Origin: Lentisphaerae bacterium RIFOXYA12_64_32
GTDB taxonomy: Bacteria; Verrucomicrobiota; Lentisphaeria; Oligosphaerales; YB12-FULL-65-16
NCBI GenBank assembly: GCA_001803235.1
Contig: MHBL01000179.1
Span: forward strand, 1 to 47,397
Direction: 5' to 3'
Length of the DNA stretch: 47,397 nucleotides
Shown here: positions 1-8,197 of the stretch, in pieces
Numbering within the stretch: position 1 is the stretch's first letter
How the letters are laid out: every line of letters starts with the position of its first letter
The notes under the pieces: generated by a model
Databases searched by the model: none
Told to the model about the DNA's origin: nothing
What the model saw: only the letters and a program-made list of their open reading frames with translations
Program-made: the position numbers and the translations under genes

Positions 1-86
1 GGGCGTGTATTCCGTGCCTGGCCTTGCTCCGGCAAGACACCCGGGTGTCCCTTGCGAAGTGCGCAGATGCCGGTATCTGTATAGGC

Positions 87-839
87 ATGCGGTTGGTGCT
101 GTACAATATCCGGTATGGGACGGGCGCAAACTGGCATTTCCGTTTGCCGTTGCCGTTCAGCGGCTACCTGAAGTTTACGGGGCGGAACTTGAGCCGGATC
201 ACTGAGTTTCTGCGTTCGGAGCATCCGGACATTGTGGGGCTGATCGAAGTTGACGGCGGGTCATACCGGTCGCGGCTGAGGAGTCAGGCGGTACAGATTG
301 CCGAGGCACTGGGCTTCGACCACGTGTATGAGTCCAAGTACTCGCGGCGGTCGATCGCACAGCGTCTGCCGGTGTTTCGCAAGCAGGGCAATGCGCTGCT
401 GACGAACCAGAACATTCACGCGACGGATTTCCACTACTTCGATCATGGGATCAAGCGTTTGGTCATCGAACTGGAGTTGGAGACATGTGTCATCTTTCTG
501 GTGCATCTCTCGTTGCTGTCGGGGCATCGGCAACGGCAACTCCGGGATTTGTACCACCTGTTCAAGGAGTCGAAGAAGCCCATGATTGTGGCGGGTGACT
601 TCAATGCGCTGTGGGGGGATCGGGAACTGGACCTGTTCCTGGCCGCAACAGGTCTGCGAAACGCCAACCTCGACCGGCTCCCAACGTACCCGAGCCACCG
701 GCCGCGACGCCAGCTCGATTTTGTGCTTCACAGTCCGGAGATTCACGTCTCGGCGTTCCGTATCCCGAGTTCTCGGCTTTCGGACCATATGCCGATTGTT
801 TGTGATTTTGCGGTGCAGGGCGAGCCAGCGTCGTCTTAG
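87..839 (+). CDS. Endonuclease/exonuclease/phosphatase family protein
   Basis: The 250-residue product has the metal-dependent EEP (DNase I/sphingomyelinase-like) fold signature. N-terminal NIR is at residues 7-9, the metal-binding Glu is E54 in GLIEVD, a His sits at 140 in VHLS, GDFN is at 170-173, and the terminal SDH is at 232-234. Known members cleave phosphodiesters in nucleic acids, phosphoinositides or phospholipids; the substrate cannot be read from the sequence. I chose the ATG at 87 because the conserved first strand starts there; an in-frame ATG at 24 would only add an unconserved tail. There is no signal peptide. It lies about 200 bp upstream of a cardiolipin synthase on the same strand, so a role in phospholipid turnover is possible but is inference. 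Confidence 0.85.
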   Translation: MRLVLYNIRYGTGANWHFRLPLPFSGYLKFTGRNLSRITEFLRSEHPDIVGLIEVDGGSYRSRLRSQAVQIAEALGFDHVYESKYSRRSIAQRLPVFRKQGNALLTNQNIHATDFHYFDHGIKRLVIELELETCVIFLVHLSLLSGHRQRQLRDLYHLFKESKKPMIVAGDFNALWGDRELDLFLAATGLRNANLDRLPTYPSHRPRRQLDFVLHSPEIHVSAFRIPSSRLSDHMPIVCDFAVQGEPASS

Positions 840-874
840 GCGTCCGGTCAGTAGGCCGTTATCTCCGCCCGCCG

Positions 875-906
875 GCAGGAGGGCAGGAGGGTAGGAGGGT
901 AGGAGG
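875..906. repeat. 8-bp tandem microrepeat (4 units)
   Basis: Four consecutive 8-bp units, two of GCAGGAGG and two of GTAGGAGG, lie in the gap between the EEP gene and the cardiolipin synthase. The units look like Shine-Dalgarno sequences, but no start codon lies at a suitable distance. It is probably a slippage-prone simple repeat. Confidence 0.75.
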
Positions 907-1034
907 CGGGAGCGTTGCCGGCTGTGGCCCCGGGGGCGGGGCCCCGAGCTATGCTGCCGGCAATGTGGTCTTCTAGCGCGTTTGGTTTCGAGGCTGACGG
1001 CACAGCGGAGCGGGTCCTGAGTTTGGCAGGTTGT

Positions 1035-2456
1035 ATGTCCTGGACCATCCTCTACATCATTAGTGAGTGGCTGATCCGGCTCATCATGCTGGGGGTGGTG
1101 ACGCATCGGCGGCGGCCGAGTTCGGCCACGGCCTGGCTGATGGTCATCTTCTTCCAGCCTTGGGTGGGGTTGTTGCTCTACCTTCTGTTCGGCGAAGACC
1201 GACTGCCGCGGTTGCGGATCGAGCAGCATTCGCGGTTGATGCGGCAGATGCGCACGGTGATCGGCCGCTTCGAGGATCAGAACAACGTGGTGCAGCCCGA
1301 ACTGGACCCGACGCAGCGGTCGGTGGTGCGGTTGGCGCAGCATTTGGGGCACATGCCGATTCTCGGGGGGAATCATGCGGATTTCATGTCCCGGACGCAG
1401 GAGGTGATCGACCGGTTGGTGGCTGACATCGACGCGGCTGAAGAGCACGTGCATCTGATGTTTTATATCTTTGCTCCGGACGCGACCGGGGAGCGGGTCC
1501 TGGACGCGCTGGGGCGTGCGGCTCATCGGGGGGTGCGTTGCCGTTTGTTGGTGGACGCGGTTGGGTCGCGGTTGCTGGTCAAGACGAAGTGGCGTGAGAT
1601 TGCCGCCCGCGGGATCCTGATGCGGCCGATGCTGACGGTGGGGAAGTTGCGGCAGCACATGGCGCGGATGGACCTGCGGAACCACCGCAAGCTGGCGGTG
1701 ATCGACGGGCGCGTGGCCTACACCGGATCGCAGAACATCGTGGATGCGGGGTACGGGCACAAAGACTTGTCCTGGCACGATGTCATGGTGCGTTTGAGCG
1801 GTCCGGTGGTCCTGGAACTGCAGGAGGTTTTTGTCTTGGACTGGTATTTTGAGACGGGTGAGTTGCTGGGGGCTCGCAAGGTTTTTCCCGAACCGTCCAT
1901 CACGGGCGATTTTTCGGTCCAGACGTTGCCGAGCGGGCCGAGTTACCCGATCGAGAACTACCAGAGGTTCGTCGTGGCGGCCGTGTATGCGGCGCGGCAA
2001 CGCGTGATCATCACGACTCCGTACTTCATCCCGGACGAGCCGTTCCTGGAGGCGCTGCAGGTGGCGATCATGCGTGGGGTGGACGTGGACGTGATCGTGC
2101 CGCGTCGAGTGGACCAACTGCTGGTTGGAATTGCGGGCCGGTCGTACTACAGCGACCTGCTCGACGCCGGCGTGCGGGTGTCGCTGTATACGCACGGGCT
2201 GCTGCACTCGAAGACGATGAGCATCGATGATGCGATCGGCTTGGTGGGGACAGGGAACTTCGACATTCGTTCGTTCGACCTGAACTTTGAGCTGAATCTG
2301 GTCTTCTACGGCGAGCATGCCACGGCGGCGTTGCGGACGTTGCAGCACCAGTATCTGAGTCGGTCCTTCCGCCTAAACCGGGCTGACTGGGCCAAGCGTC
2401 CACTGCGGCAACGCCTGGCCGAGAACGTGATCAAGCTGACCAGTCCGCTGCTGTGA
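1035..2456 (+). CDS. cls: Cardiolipin synthase (phospholipase D family)
   Basis: This 473-residue integral membrane enzyme is expected to condense two phosphatidylglycerols, or PG with another phospholipid, into cardiolipin at the inner membrane. Two N-terminal hydrophobic helices (about residues 3-22 and 32-52) match the ClsA layout. They are followed by two PLD HKD motifs: H217-x-K219-x4-D224 with GSQN after it, and H391-x-K393-x4-D398 with GTGNFD after it. The length is typical of the family (about 480). The ATG at 1035 was chosen because the first membrane helix starts there and a GGCAGG lies just upstream. An in-frame start at 915 would add 40 unconserved residues. The gene converges with the kinase-like gene on the other strand. 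Confidence 0.92.
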   Translation: MSWTILYIISEWLIRLIMLGVVTHRRRPSSATAWLMVIFFQPWVGLLLYLLFGEDRLPRLRIEQHSRLMRQMRTVIGRFEDQNNVVQPELDPTQRSVVRLAQHLGHMPILGGNHADFMSRTQEVIDRLVADIDAAEEHVHLMFYIFAPDATGERVLDALGRAAHRGVRCRLLVDAVGSRLLVKTKWREIAARGILMRPMLTVGKLRQHMARMDLRNHRKLAVIDGRVAYTGSQNIVDAGYGHKDLSWHDVMVRLSGPVVLELQEVFVLDWYFETGELLGARKVFPEPSITGDFSVQTLPSGPSYPIENYQRFVVAAVYAARQRVIITTPYFIPDEPFLEALQVAIMRGVDVDVIVPRRVDQLLVGIAGRSYYSDLLDAGVRVSLYTHGLLHSKTMSIDDAIGLVGTGNFDIRSFDLNFELNLVFYGEHATAALRTLQHQYLSRSFRLNRADWAKRPLRQRLAENVIKLTSPLL

Positions 2457-2501
2457 GGGGTGGGGTTGCGGTGACCACTTATGCGGATGGGCAGAGGGGG
2501 T

Positions 2502-3581
2502 TCAGGCGGCCTTGATGTCGTCGGACTTTCGGCCGCGCGGCAGCACGGTGGTATCCAGCGTGGCGAGACGGTGCTCGCCAAACGGTGACTCGGCCAAGGG
2601 GACAGAGAGGGTGACGCGCGTCCCGCGGCCGGGCGCGCTGCCAATGGTGAACTCCCCTTCGTTGAGCTGCGTGATTTTGCGTGCCAGGTACAGCCCCAGG
2701 CGCTGTGGCGGCCTGGCGCAACCCTCGAGCTGAAACCTGGCCGAGTTGAACACGCGCCGGATCTGGTTCCGGCGCATGCCCGGCCCATGGTCCCGGACTT
2801 CGACGACGAACCCCACGCTGGTCTTGCGGGCGCTTACACGCACGAGGGTGTCCGGGGGCGAGAAACGGAAGGCGTTGTCCAGCACTTCAGTCAGGACCTT
2901 GGCGAAATTGCTTTCGGGCATCAGGACTGGCGCCGCATTCTCGATCTCCAACTGCAGGTCGGCGGCGCGACCGGCTCGCGCCGCGGCCGCCTGCGCCACG
3001 GCCTCGACGACCATGGCCGGATTGCTCAGCGGCCCGGTCCGGCGTTGGGAGGGTTCCCCGGGCACATCCTTGAGAAGTTGCATCTTGATGCAGATGATGG
3101 AATTCTCGATGTCACGGGTGACGCTGCAGGAGACCTCGTCGGTGGCAGGGCGTCGGACCAAGGGCTGAAGAGAGGCAGCCGAGGCTGAGACGGCGGCCGG
3201 CGCCGTCGGGACGGCCCCTGGAGACGCGGCCCTGATCGGTCTGACGCTCTGCCACCACGCCACGAGGCGTCCGTACCATCCGGCCCAAGCTGCCGGGACT
3301 GAGAAGCACCGGCCCACTGCCCGCAGGAAGGCAATGGAGCGGCACCAGAGTTCCGGAAGCTCCCTGCTGATACGGTGACGAAGCTTTGCGAACAAGTACT
3401 CTGTCGAAACGGCAAGAGCTCGAAGTTTCCGGCCCGTTTCGCGCCGGACCGCAAGGACACGGCGCCGGATTTCCGGCGCCTCCTGAAAGGTGCGTCGACG
3501 GAGGTTCATCCAGGTCTGCGCTATGGCATGCATGCGGTTTCTCCCGCCACACCTTGTGGCACCCCGACGTCTCCCGTCCAT
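2502..3581 (-). CDS. Histidine-kinase-like ATPase with degenerate H-box
   Basis: The 359-residue product has a clear C-terminal HATPase_c domain: N-box EVLDNAF around N236, G1 box DHGPG at 264-268, G2 box GLYLAR at 296-301, and a terminal GRGTRVTLSVPL strand. The preceding region (about 148-172) reads SVTRDIENSI, which aligns with the H-D-I-x-N-P-L dimerisation box but has Arg156 where the phospho-acceptor His should be. The N-terminal 120 residues are basic and contain a moderately hydrophobic tryptophan-rich stretch (94-112), with no clear transmembrane helix or sensor domain. The start at 3581 is supported by a GGAGG six bases upstream; an alternative ATG at 3533 also has a GGGAG. It may be an anti-sigma-like or protein kinase ATPase rather than a classical histidine kinase. 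No response regulator is adjacent. Confidence 0.75.
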   Translation of the reverse strand: MDGRRRGATRCGGRNRMHAIAQTWMNLRRRTFQEAPEIRRRVLAVRRETGRKLRALAVSTEYLFAKLRHRISRELPELWCRSIAFLRAVGRCFSVPAAWAGWYGRLVAWWQSVRPIRAASPGAVPTAPAAVSASAASLQPLVRRPATDEVSCSVTRDIENSIICIKMQLLKDVPGEPSQRRTGPLSNPAMVVEAVAQAAAARAGRAADLQLEIENAAPVLMPESNFAKVLTEVLDNAFRFSPPDTLVRVSARKTSVGFVVEVRDHGPGMRRNQIRRVFNSARFQLEGCARPPQRLGLYLARKITQLNEGEFTIGSAPGRGTRVTLSVPLAESPFGEHRLATLDTTVLPRGRKSDDIKAA

Positions 3582-3847
3582 CACCGTCCTCCGTATTGGG
3601 GTGATTAGCATAACGTGTGCCAAAGCCCGTGGCCGGTGTGGTTTCGCTGGCACGGCATGAATCGGCGGCAGGACCGGATTCGCATTTTTGCGAAACGGAC
3701 TCGCAGGGATGAGGGGAGTGCGGAGCCTGAAGCCTGGAGTAAGGCGATAGCCTTTCCCTCGATACTCGTCTCGAGGACCGTGGAATCAGCAGTGGCGGCG
3801 AACTGTCCGGAGAGGGTGTCCGTCGGTAGTCGGGACTTGAAATCACG

Positions 3848-6367
3848 TTACCGGCGCCGCACGTCGTAGAGATACCAGACCACCTGGTGTCGCGGGGCGC
3901 CGATGGGGAAGTCGTAACGCAGGCGCCACGATAAATCGTTGGCATGCAGGGCGGCCTCGACCAGGGGTCTCTGAATGGGATCGGCGAGGACCATTCCGGG
4001 CCAGGACAGTGCGGACAGTTTCGACGCATCATCCAGCCATAGATAGTTCCGGCCCACGGCCCAGAGAAGCTTGTGGCTCTCGTCGCCGACCACGTAGAGC
4101 GGAGTACCCTTGGAGATGGCTTTGACGGGATAGGCCAGGCGGTAGTAGTCTTCTCCCCACGGTGTTCCGGGCAGAGCCAGGAACAGTACCGCAGCGCCGA
4201 GGGCTGTGACCATGGCGGTGTCGAATACGACCCGCAGGCCGTCCCATTTGCCGGCGACGACGAGCAGGGCGAGGAGGAGAAAAGCGGGGGCGCTGAGCCA
4301 GAGCGTCTGGCTGGCGCCTTTCAGGGTGAGGATGAAGACCGCCACCGGCGTGGCGACACAGACGAGGAAAAGGGCGCCGCGGTGCAGTCGGAGCGCGTAC
4401 TTGACCAGGGGCACGTTCTGCGCATCGTCGGGCGTGTGCATGAGCCGTTCGCAGGCCAGGCCGATCAGCACCGTGAAAGCCGGGAGGAGCGGCAGGAAGT
4501 AACGGCTCTTCTTGTCCGGGACCAGGGAGAGGAAGAGCAGGCCGAGCATGGCCCAGAGCAAGGGGAAGAGCAGGTCGCGCCAAGCGGGTTGTGGTGCATT
4601 GAGACCGGGCGTGCGCCGGCGCCGCAGGACGTCGCCCGCGACGAGCAAGAACGGGATCAGGAGGACCAGGCTCCAGGGTGCCAGGAACGCAGGGGTTTGG
4701 AGCGCGTAGAAGTACAACGGCTCCGTATTCCCGTTGAACTTGGAGAGCAGATCGCCGGTGACGGCCTTCCAGGTTTCGGGATACTGGTATTGCAGGGTCC
4801 ACCACCAGGAGTGCCCGAGCGCCATGGCGGCGACCACCATGCTGGTCAGTAAAGCCCATTGCCGAACGGTGCAGGGAAGGGCGCGGAACAGGTAAGGCAT
4901 CGCGGTGTCGGCGGGCAGTGGCGGATCCAGCGGCGTGGGGCGCCGGTTGACCACGTGTCGTACGATAAATCCGGCGATGAGGAACGGGACTGGCAGCAGG
5001 ACGAAGGCGACGGGGCCCTTGCTGAGGTAAGAGGCGGTCCAGAGCAGAATGGCGAGCGGAAAGTACAGCCATGCCTTTCCCGTCCCGGCGAGGACTCGAC
5101 AGGCGGCCCAGAGTCCGCCGCACGCGAAGGCGGTGGTGTAGAGGTCCCAGCGCGCGATCTGGGCTTCGCGGATCAGTTGCACGGTGGTCGCGAGGACGAG
5201 CGCACAGAGCAGTGCCGGGCGGCGTCCGTAGAGGTCTCGGACTAGGAGGTACACGAAGCAGACCAGGAGGAAGGCCACCAGGCCGTTGGGGAGCCGGAGC
5301 GCGAAGAGGTTACGTGTGTCGCCCATCAGCCGCCCCATGGCGGCGCAGGCCCACGTGGGCAACGGGGGCTTGAGGATACGTGGCGCCCCGTTCAGCGTGG
5401 GTAGGAACCAGTGTCCACTCTCGACGATTTCCTCGGCGGCTTTCAGGTTTCGGGCTTCCATGATATTGGTGACCGGCACAGTGGGGATGATGAGGAGAAT
5501 GAACAGGAGCACAGCCGCCAAGACCAGGGACGGGCCGCGCCAACTCGCGGTGAGCCGGGCCATGCAGGACGAGGGTAGTTCCGTGGTGCGCAGCCAACTT
5601 CGCACCGAGCCGCCGAACACATTCTGTCGCACGTCATGTTGTCGCGTTGGCGACAACTGGCTGAGGAGGCGGCTGGCCATCGCGGAGCGGACGCAGACCA
5701 GGTAGGTAACAACACTGAAGATGACTAGGGCGACGGAGGACGCGAGCACCCGGACCATGAAGTCTTCGCGCAGGCCGCTGCCGTAGAGTACGAAAACGAC
5801 GGCCAGGGGAGCGAACCCCAGGAGTGACCCGAGCCCGAACGGTCCGAGTTTGACGGAACTGAGGCTGATCAGGACATTGGCCAGGAGTCCGGGCATGGGC
5901 ATCTGGCGCGTGAGCAGGACGGCGAGGAATCCGTTTTCCTGAAAGTGGTGGTCGATGGGGTCTAGGAGTCCAGCCACGGCGGGTGGCAGGCGGGTGCCGG
6001 CGAAGAGGCTGCCGCGGATCCAGTGCGTCAGGGCGAACGTGAGCAGGGCGGCGGCAAGGGGAATGGCGAGGGCGAGGAGCAGGCCAAGCCAGAAGCCGAA
6101 CAGGCTGCCGGCAAGGAAGCTGACCGCAGTGCGGGGCACGCCTGCTGCCACGACGATCGCGCCGAGCAGGAAGAAGGTGATGGCGCCCGCGGGATGAGCG
6201 GCCGCGGCCTGGGCGTGCGGTGTGGCCTGCGCGGCCCGGAAATCCGAACCCAGTGGCGAGGCGTAGACGAGGCACACGCACAGTGAGAGCCCGATGGCCA
6301 CCCCCAGCGCCTTGAGGATCGGCCGTCGGTCGGGTTTGGGCGGCTCAGGAGGCAGGGGCTGGCTCAT
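3848..6367 (-). CDS. VTT/DedA-like domain fused to GT39 (ArnT-like) glycosyltransferase
   Basis: The 839-residue polytopic membrane protein has two recognisable halves. Residues about 60-225 look like the TVP38/VTT (DedA-related) domain, with the segment LLTRQMPMPGLLANVL and the following GxLLGFAPL. Residues about 275-839 look like a PMT/ArnT-type GT39 transferase: an extracytoplasmic EAR at 304-306, ESGHWFLPTLNG, KPPLPTW at 333-339, and many membrane helices. GT39 enzymes transfer sugar from a polyprenyl-phosphate donor on the outer face of the membrane. Its ATG lies inside the 3' end of the upstream GT2 gene (23-bp overlap), so translation is probably coupled and the GT2 may make its donor. 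DedA/VTT proteins have been linked to undecaprenyl-phosphate flipping, which makes the fusion functionally sensible. Acceptor and sugar are unknown. Confidence 0.85.
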   Translation of the reverse strand: MSQPLPPEPPKPDRRPILKALGVAIGLSLCVCLVYASPLGSDFRAAQATPHAQAAAAHPAGAITFFLLGAIVVAAGVPRTAVSFLAGSLFGFWLGLLLALAIPLAAALLTFALTHWIRGSLFAGTRLPPAVAGLLDPIDHHFQENGFLAVLLTRQMPMPGLLANVLISLSSVKLGPFGLGSLLGFAPLAVVFVLYGSGLREDFMVRVLASSVALVIFSVVTYLVCVRSAMASRLLSQLSPTRQHDVRQNVFGGSVRSWLRTTELPSSCMARLTASWRGPSLVLAAVLLFILLIIPTVPVTNIMEARNLKAAEEIVESGHWFLPTLNGAPRILKPPLPTWACAAMGRLMGDTRNLFALRLPNGLVAFLLVCFVYLLVRDLYGRRPALLCALVLATTVQLIREAQIARWDLYTTAFACGGLWAACRVLAGTGKAWLYFPLAILLWTASYLSKGPVAFVLLPVPFLIAGFIVRHVVNRRPTPLDPPLPADTAMPYLFRALPCTVRQWALLTSMVVAAMALGHSWWWTLQYQYPETWKAVTGDLLSKFNGNTEPLYFYALQTPAFLAPWSLVLLIPFLLVAGDVLRRRRTPGLNAPQPAWRDLLFPLLWAMLGLLFLSLVPDKKSRYFLPLLPAFTVLIGLACERLMHTPDDAQNVPLVKYALRLHRGALFLVCVATPVAVFILTLKGASQTLWLSAPAFLLLALLVVAGKWDGLRVVFDTAMVTALGAAVLFLALPGTPWGEDYYRLAYPVKAISKGTPLYVVGDESHKLLWAVGRNYLWLDDASKLSALSWPGMVLADPIQRPLVEAALHANDLSWRLRYDFPIGAPRHQVVWYLYDVRRR

Positions 6368-7103
6368 GCGTGCGGCCGCCTTTCTCCTCCAGAAGCCGGT
6401 CTTGGGGTACAGCCCGCAGGCTCCACCATCGGACGCCCAGGCAGTCGACGAGACCACGGAATCCGCGGTTCAGGATCCCGTAGTTGGAGCGGCCCCACAC
6501 GCGTGGATGGTGGCGGATGGGAATCTGCGTTACGCGCCGACCCTGAAACCGCAGCAGGCTGGGCAGGAAACGGTGCATGCCGTTGAATACAGGAAGTTCG
6601 CGGAGGCACTCCCGGCGCATGGCGCGGAAGGCGCAGCCCGTGTCTCGGACCGAGTCGCCGGTCAACCAGGTGCGGACTCGGTTGGCGATCCTGGACGAAG
6701 CTCTCTTGACCCACGTGTCCTGGCGCTTCTGGCGGATGCCGCAGACGCAATCGGCGTCCGCGATGGCGGCGAGGAAGTTGGGGATGTCGGCGGGATCGTT
6801 CTGGCGGTCTGAGTCCATGGTGATGACGACATCACCGCGCGCCTGGGCGAAGCCGGTGGCAAACGCGGCGCTCTGGCCGAAGTTGCGGCGATGCCGGAGG
6901 AGGATGATGCGGGGGTCCTTCTGCCGCAGGTCGCGGATGGTGCTGACGCTGTTGTCTTTGCTGGCGTCGTCGACGCAGATGATTTCGAACTCGCGCGTGG
7001 TCGGTTCCAGGGCGCGGCGGATGTCCTCGATCAGCGGCACCATATTGCCTTCCTCGTTGAACACGGGAAGAACGACAGAATAGATTGGGCACTTCGGGTC
7101 CAT
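6345..7103 (-). CDS. GT2 family glycosyltransferase, DPM1/polyprenyl-phosphate sugar synthase-like
   Basis: The 252-residue product has the GT-A fold GT2 signature: VVLPVFNEEGN at 10-20, VDDASKDNS at 44-52, RNFGQSAA at 73-80, and the metal-binding D97-S-D99. This pattern is typical of dolichol/undecaprenyl-phosphate mannosyl- or glucosyltransferases, which load a nucleotide-sugar unit onto polyprenyl phosphate at the cytoplasmic face. It lacks the two C-terminal membrane helices of ArnC/GtrB-type enzymes, so it resembles soluble DPM1 and may rely on its membrane-bound neighbour. I chose the ATG at 7103; a TTG five codons upstream has no ribosome site. Its 3' end overlaps the start of the VTT-GT39 fusion, supporting a donor/transferase pair. 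Confidence 0.88.
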   Translation of the reverse strand: MDPKCPIYSVVLPVFNEEGNMVPLIEDIRRALEPTTREFEIICVDDASKDNSVSTIRDLRQKDPRIILLRHRRNFGQSAAFATGFAQARGDVVITMDSDRQNDPADIPNFLAAIADADCVCGIRQKRQDTWVKRASSRIANRVRTWLTGDSVRDTGCAFRAMRRECLRELPVFNGMHRFLPSLLRFQGRRVTQIPIRHHPRVWGRSNYGILNRGFRGLVDCLGVRWWSLRAVPQDRLLEEKGGRTHEPAPAS

Positions 7104-7156
7104 GGTCTCCACTCGCAAGTCCGAGGCGCTTGCGACTATTGGCCGCAGCGACAGGG

Positions 7157-7176
7157 GGCTGTCTTTCCGGACAGCC
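7157..7176 (-). terminator. Hairpin immediately after prmA stop
   Basis: A 7-bp perfect stem (GGCTGTC / GACAGCC) with a 6-base loop begins at the prmA stop codon. It has no U-tract on the minus strand, so it may be a weak or Rho-associated terminator, or an RNA-stability hairpin before the GT2 gene. Confidence 0.3.
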
Positions 7177-8189
7177 TAGAACTTAATGCCGAAGCACCCG
7201 CTGGTCCACACGTCGATGGTACGTCGAGCGGTTTCGCGGACTCCGCAGGCCTCGTAGGCGGTTTTCACCTCATCGTACTGCCCGGTCAGAATGCCGGACA
7301 ACACCACAAAACTGCTTTCGGCGTTCCGGTCCAGGAATGAGACTAGGCGTGGTGCATTCTGGACCAGTACCGGAGCGAGAACGTTGGCGACCACGACGCG
7401 GCATGGGCAGGTCGGTGCGAACTCCGTCAGGTCGGCGCAGGCGATGTCGATCTGTGGGGCGCCGGCAGCAGCGCAGTTCTCGCGGGCGATCTGGACCGCC
7501 AGGGGATCGTTGTCGAACGCGACCACAGGCGCGAACCCCAGTTTGGCGGCCGCCAACGCGAGAATGCCTGAGCCACAACCGATGTCGAGGAAGGGGACTC
7601 CGGAGTTCTTGGGTGGGCTGGGTGATCGATGCTCCGAGTTCTGGATCAGGGGCTGGCCAGGGGCGACTGGGGCAGGGGGCCGCGGGATCAACCGGGAAGC
7701 GAGCGCATCGATGAATTCGAGGCAGGCGTGCGTGGTGCCATGGTAACCGGTGCCGAACGACATGCCCGGATTGACTGGGAGGACAATTTCGTCCGGCCGG
7801 GCGGCGTATTCCAGCCAGACCGGTCGGATGGTCAGGCGTGGTGTGACGTGGAGGATGTGGAAGTGCCTTTTCCAGGTTTCCGCCCAGTTTTCGCTCTTCA
7901 TCGAGGTGATCTTGAATATGGCCGGGTCGGACAGTTCCGACCCGAATTCCCGGAGCGCGGAATGGATGCGATCTTGCATGCCCCCGGCTTCGGCACGTGT
8001 AGCAGCGAAGATGCTGACGACGGTGTCGCGAGACTCTGGTTCTTCCCAGGTCGAACCGGGAACCTCGAGTGCCACGAGGAGTTCCTCCAGGGCGGGGGCG
8101 TCGTTTCGCGCCACGCGGATCTGTAGGCAGAACAAAGATTCATCCATGCCGGACGCCGGAAGGTCTGGGGATGACCGTGTGTTGCCCAT
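7176..8189 (-). CDS. prmA: Ribosomal protein L11 methyltransferase
   Basis: The 337-residue SAM-dependent methyltransferase should trimethylate ribosomal protein L11. The N-terminal alpha/beta substrate-recognition domain ends in the family signature ENWAETWKRHF (100-110), followed by PGMSFGTGYHGTTHACLE (141-158). The Rossmann SAM motif I is LDIGCGSG (201-208), with later acidic FDNDPLA and the catalytic-loop ANVLAPVL. It is about 40 residues longer than E. coli PrmA. Much of the excess is a Pro/Ser-rich insertion (about 168-198) just before motif I. The ATG at 8189 has TAGGAA upstream; the internal ATG at 8147 has no site. It follows nifS by 8 bp, so cotranscription is likely. Confidence 0.87.
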   Translation of the reverse strand: MGNTRSSPDLPASGMDESLFCLQIRVARNDAPALEELLVALEVPGSTWEEPESRDTVVSIFAATRAEAGGMQDRIHSALREFGSELSDPAIFKITSMKSENWAETWKRHFHILHVTPRLTIRPVWLEYAARPDEIVLPVNPGMSFGTGYHGTTHACLEFIDALASRLIPRPPAPVAPGQPLIQNSEHRSPSPPKNSGVPFLDIGCGSGILALAAAKLGFAPVVAFDNDPLAVQIARENCAAAGAPQIDIACADLTEFAPTCPCRVVVANVLAPVLVQNAPRLVSFLDRNAESSFVVLSGILTGQYDEVKTAYEACGVRETARRTIDVWTSGCFGIKF

Positions 8190-8197
8190 CCAAGTTC

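Noticed and set aside
261..2348. 695-codon minus-strand open frame
   Set aside because: It is antisense to the EEP and cardiolipin synthase genes, both with full family motifs. Its translation is Arg/His/Pro/Gln-rich with no domain, as expected in GC-rich DNA.
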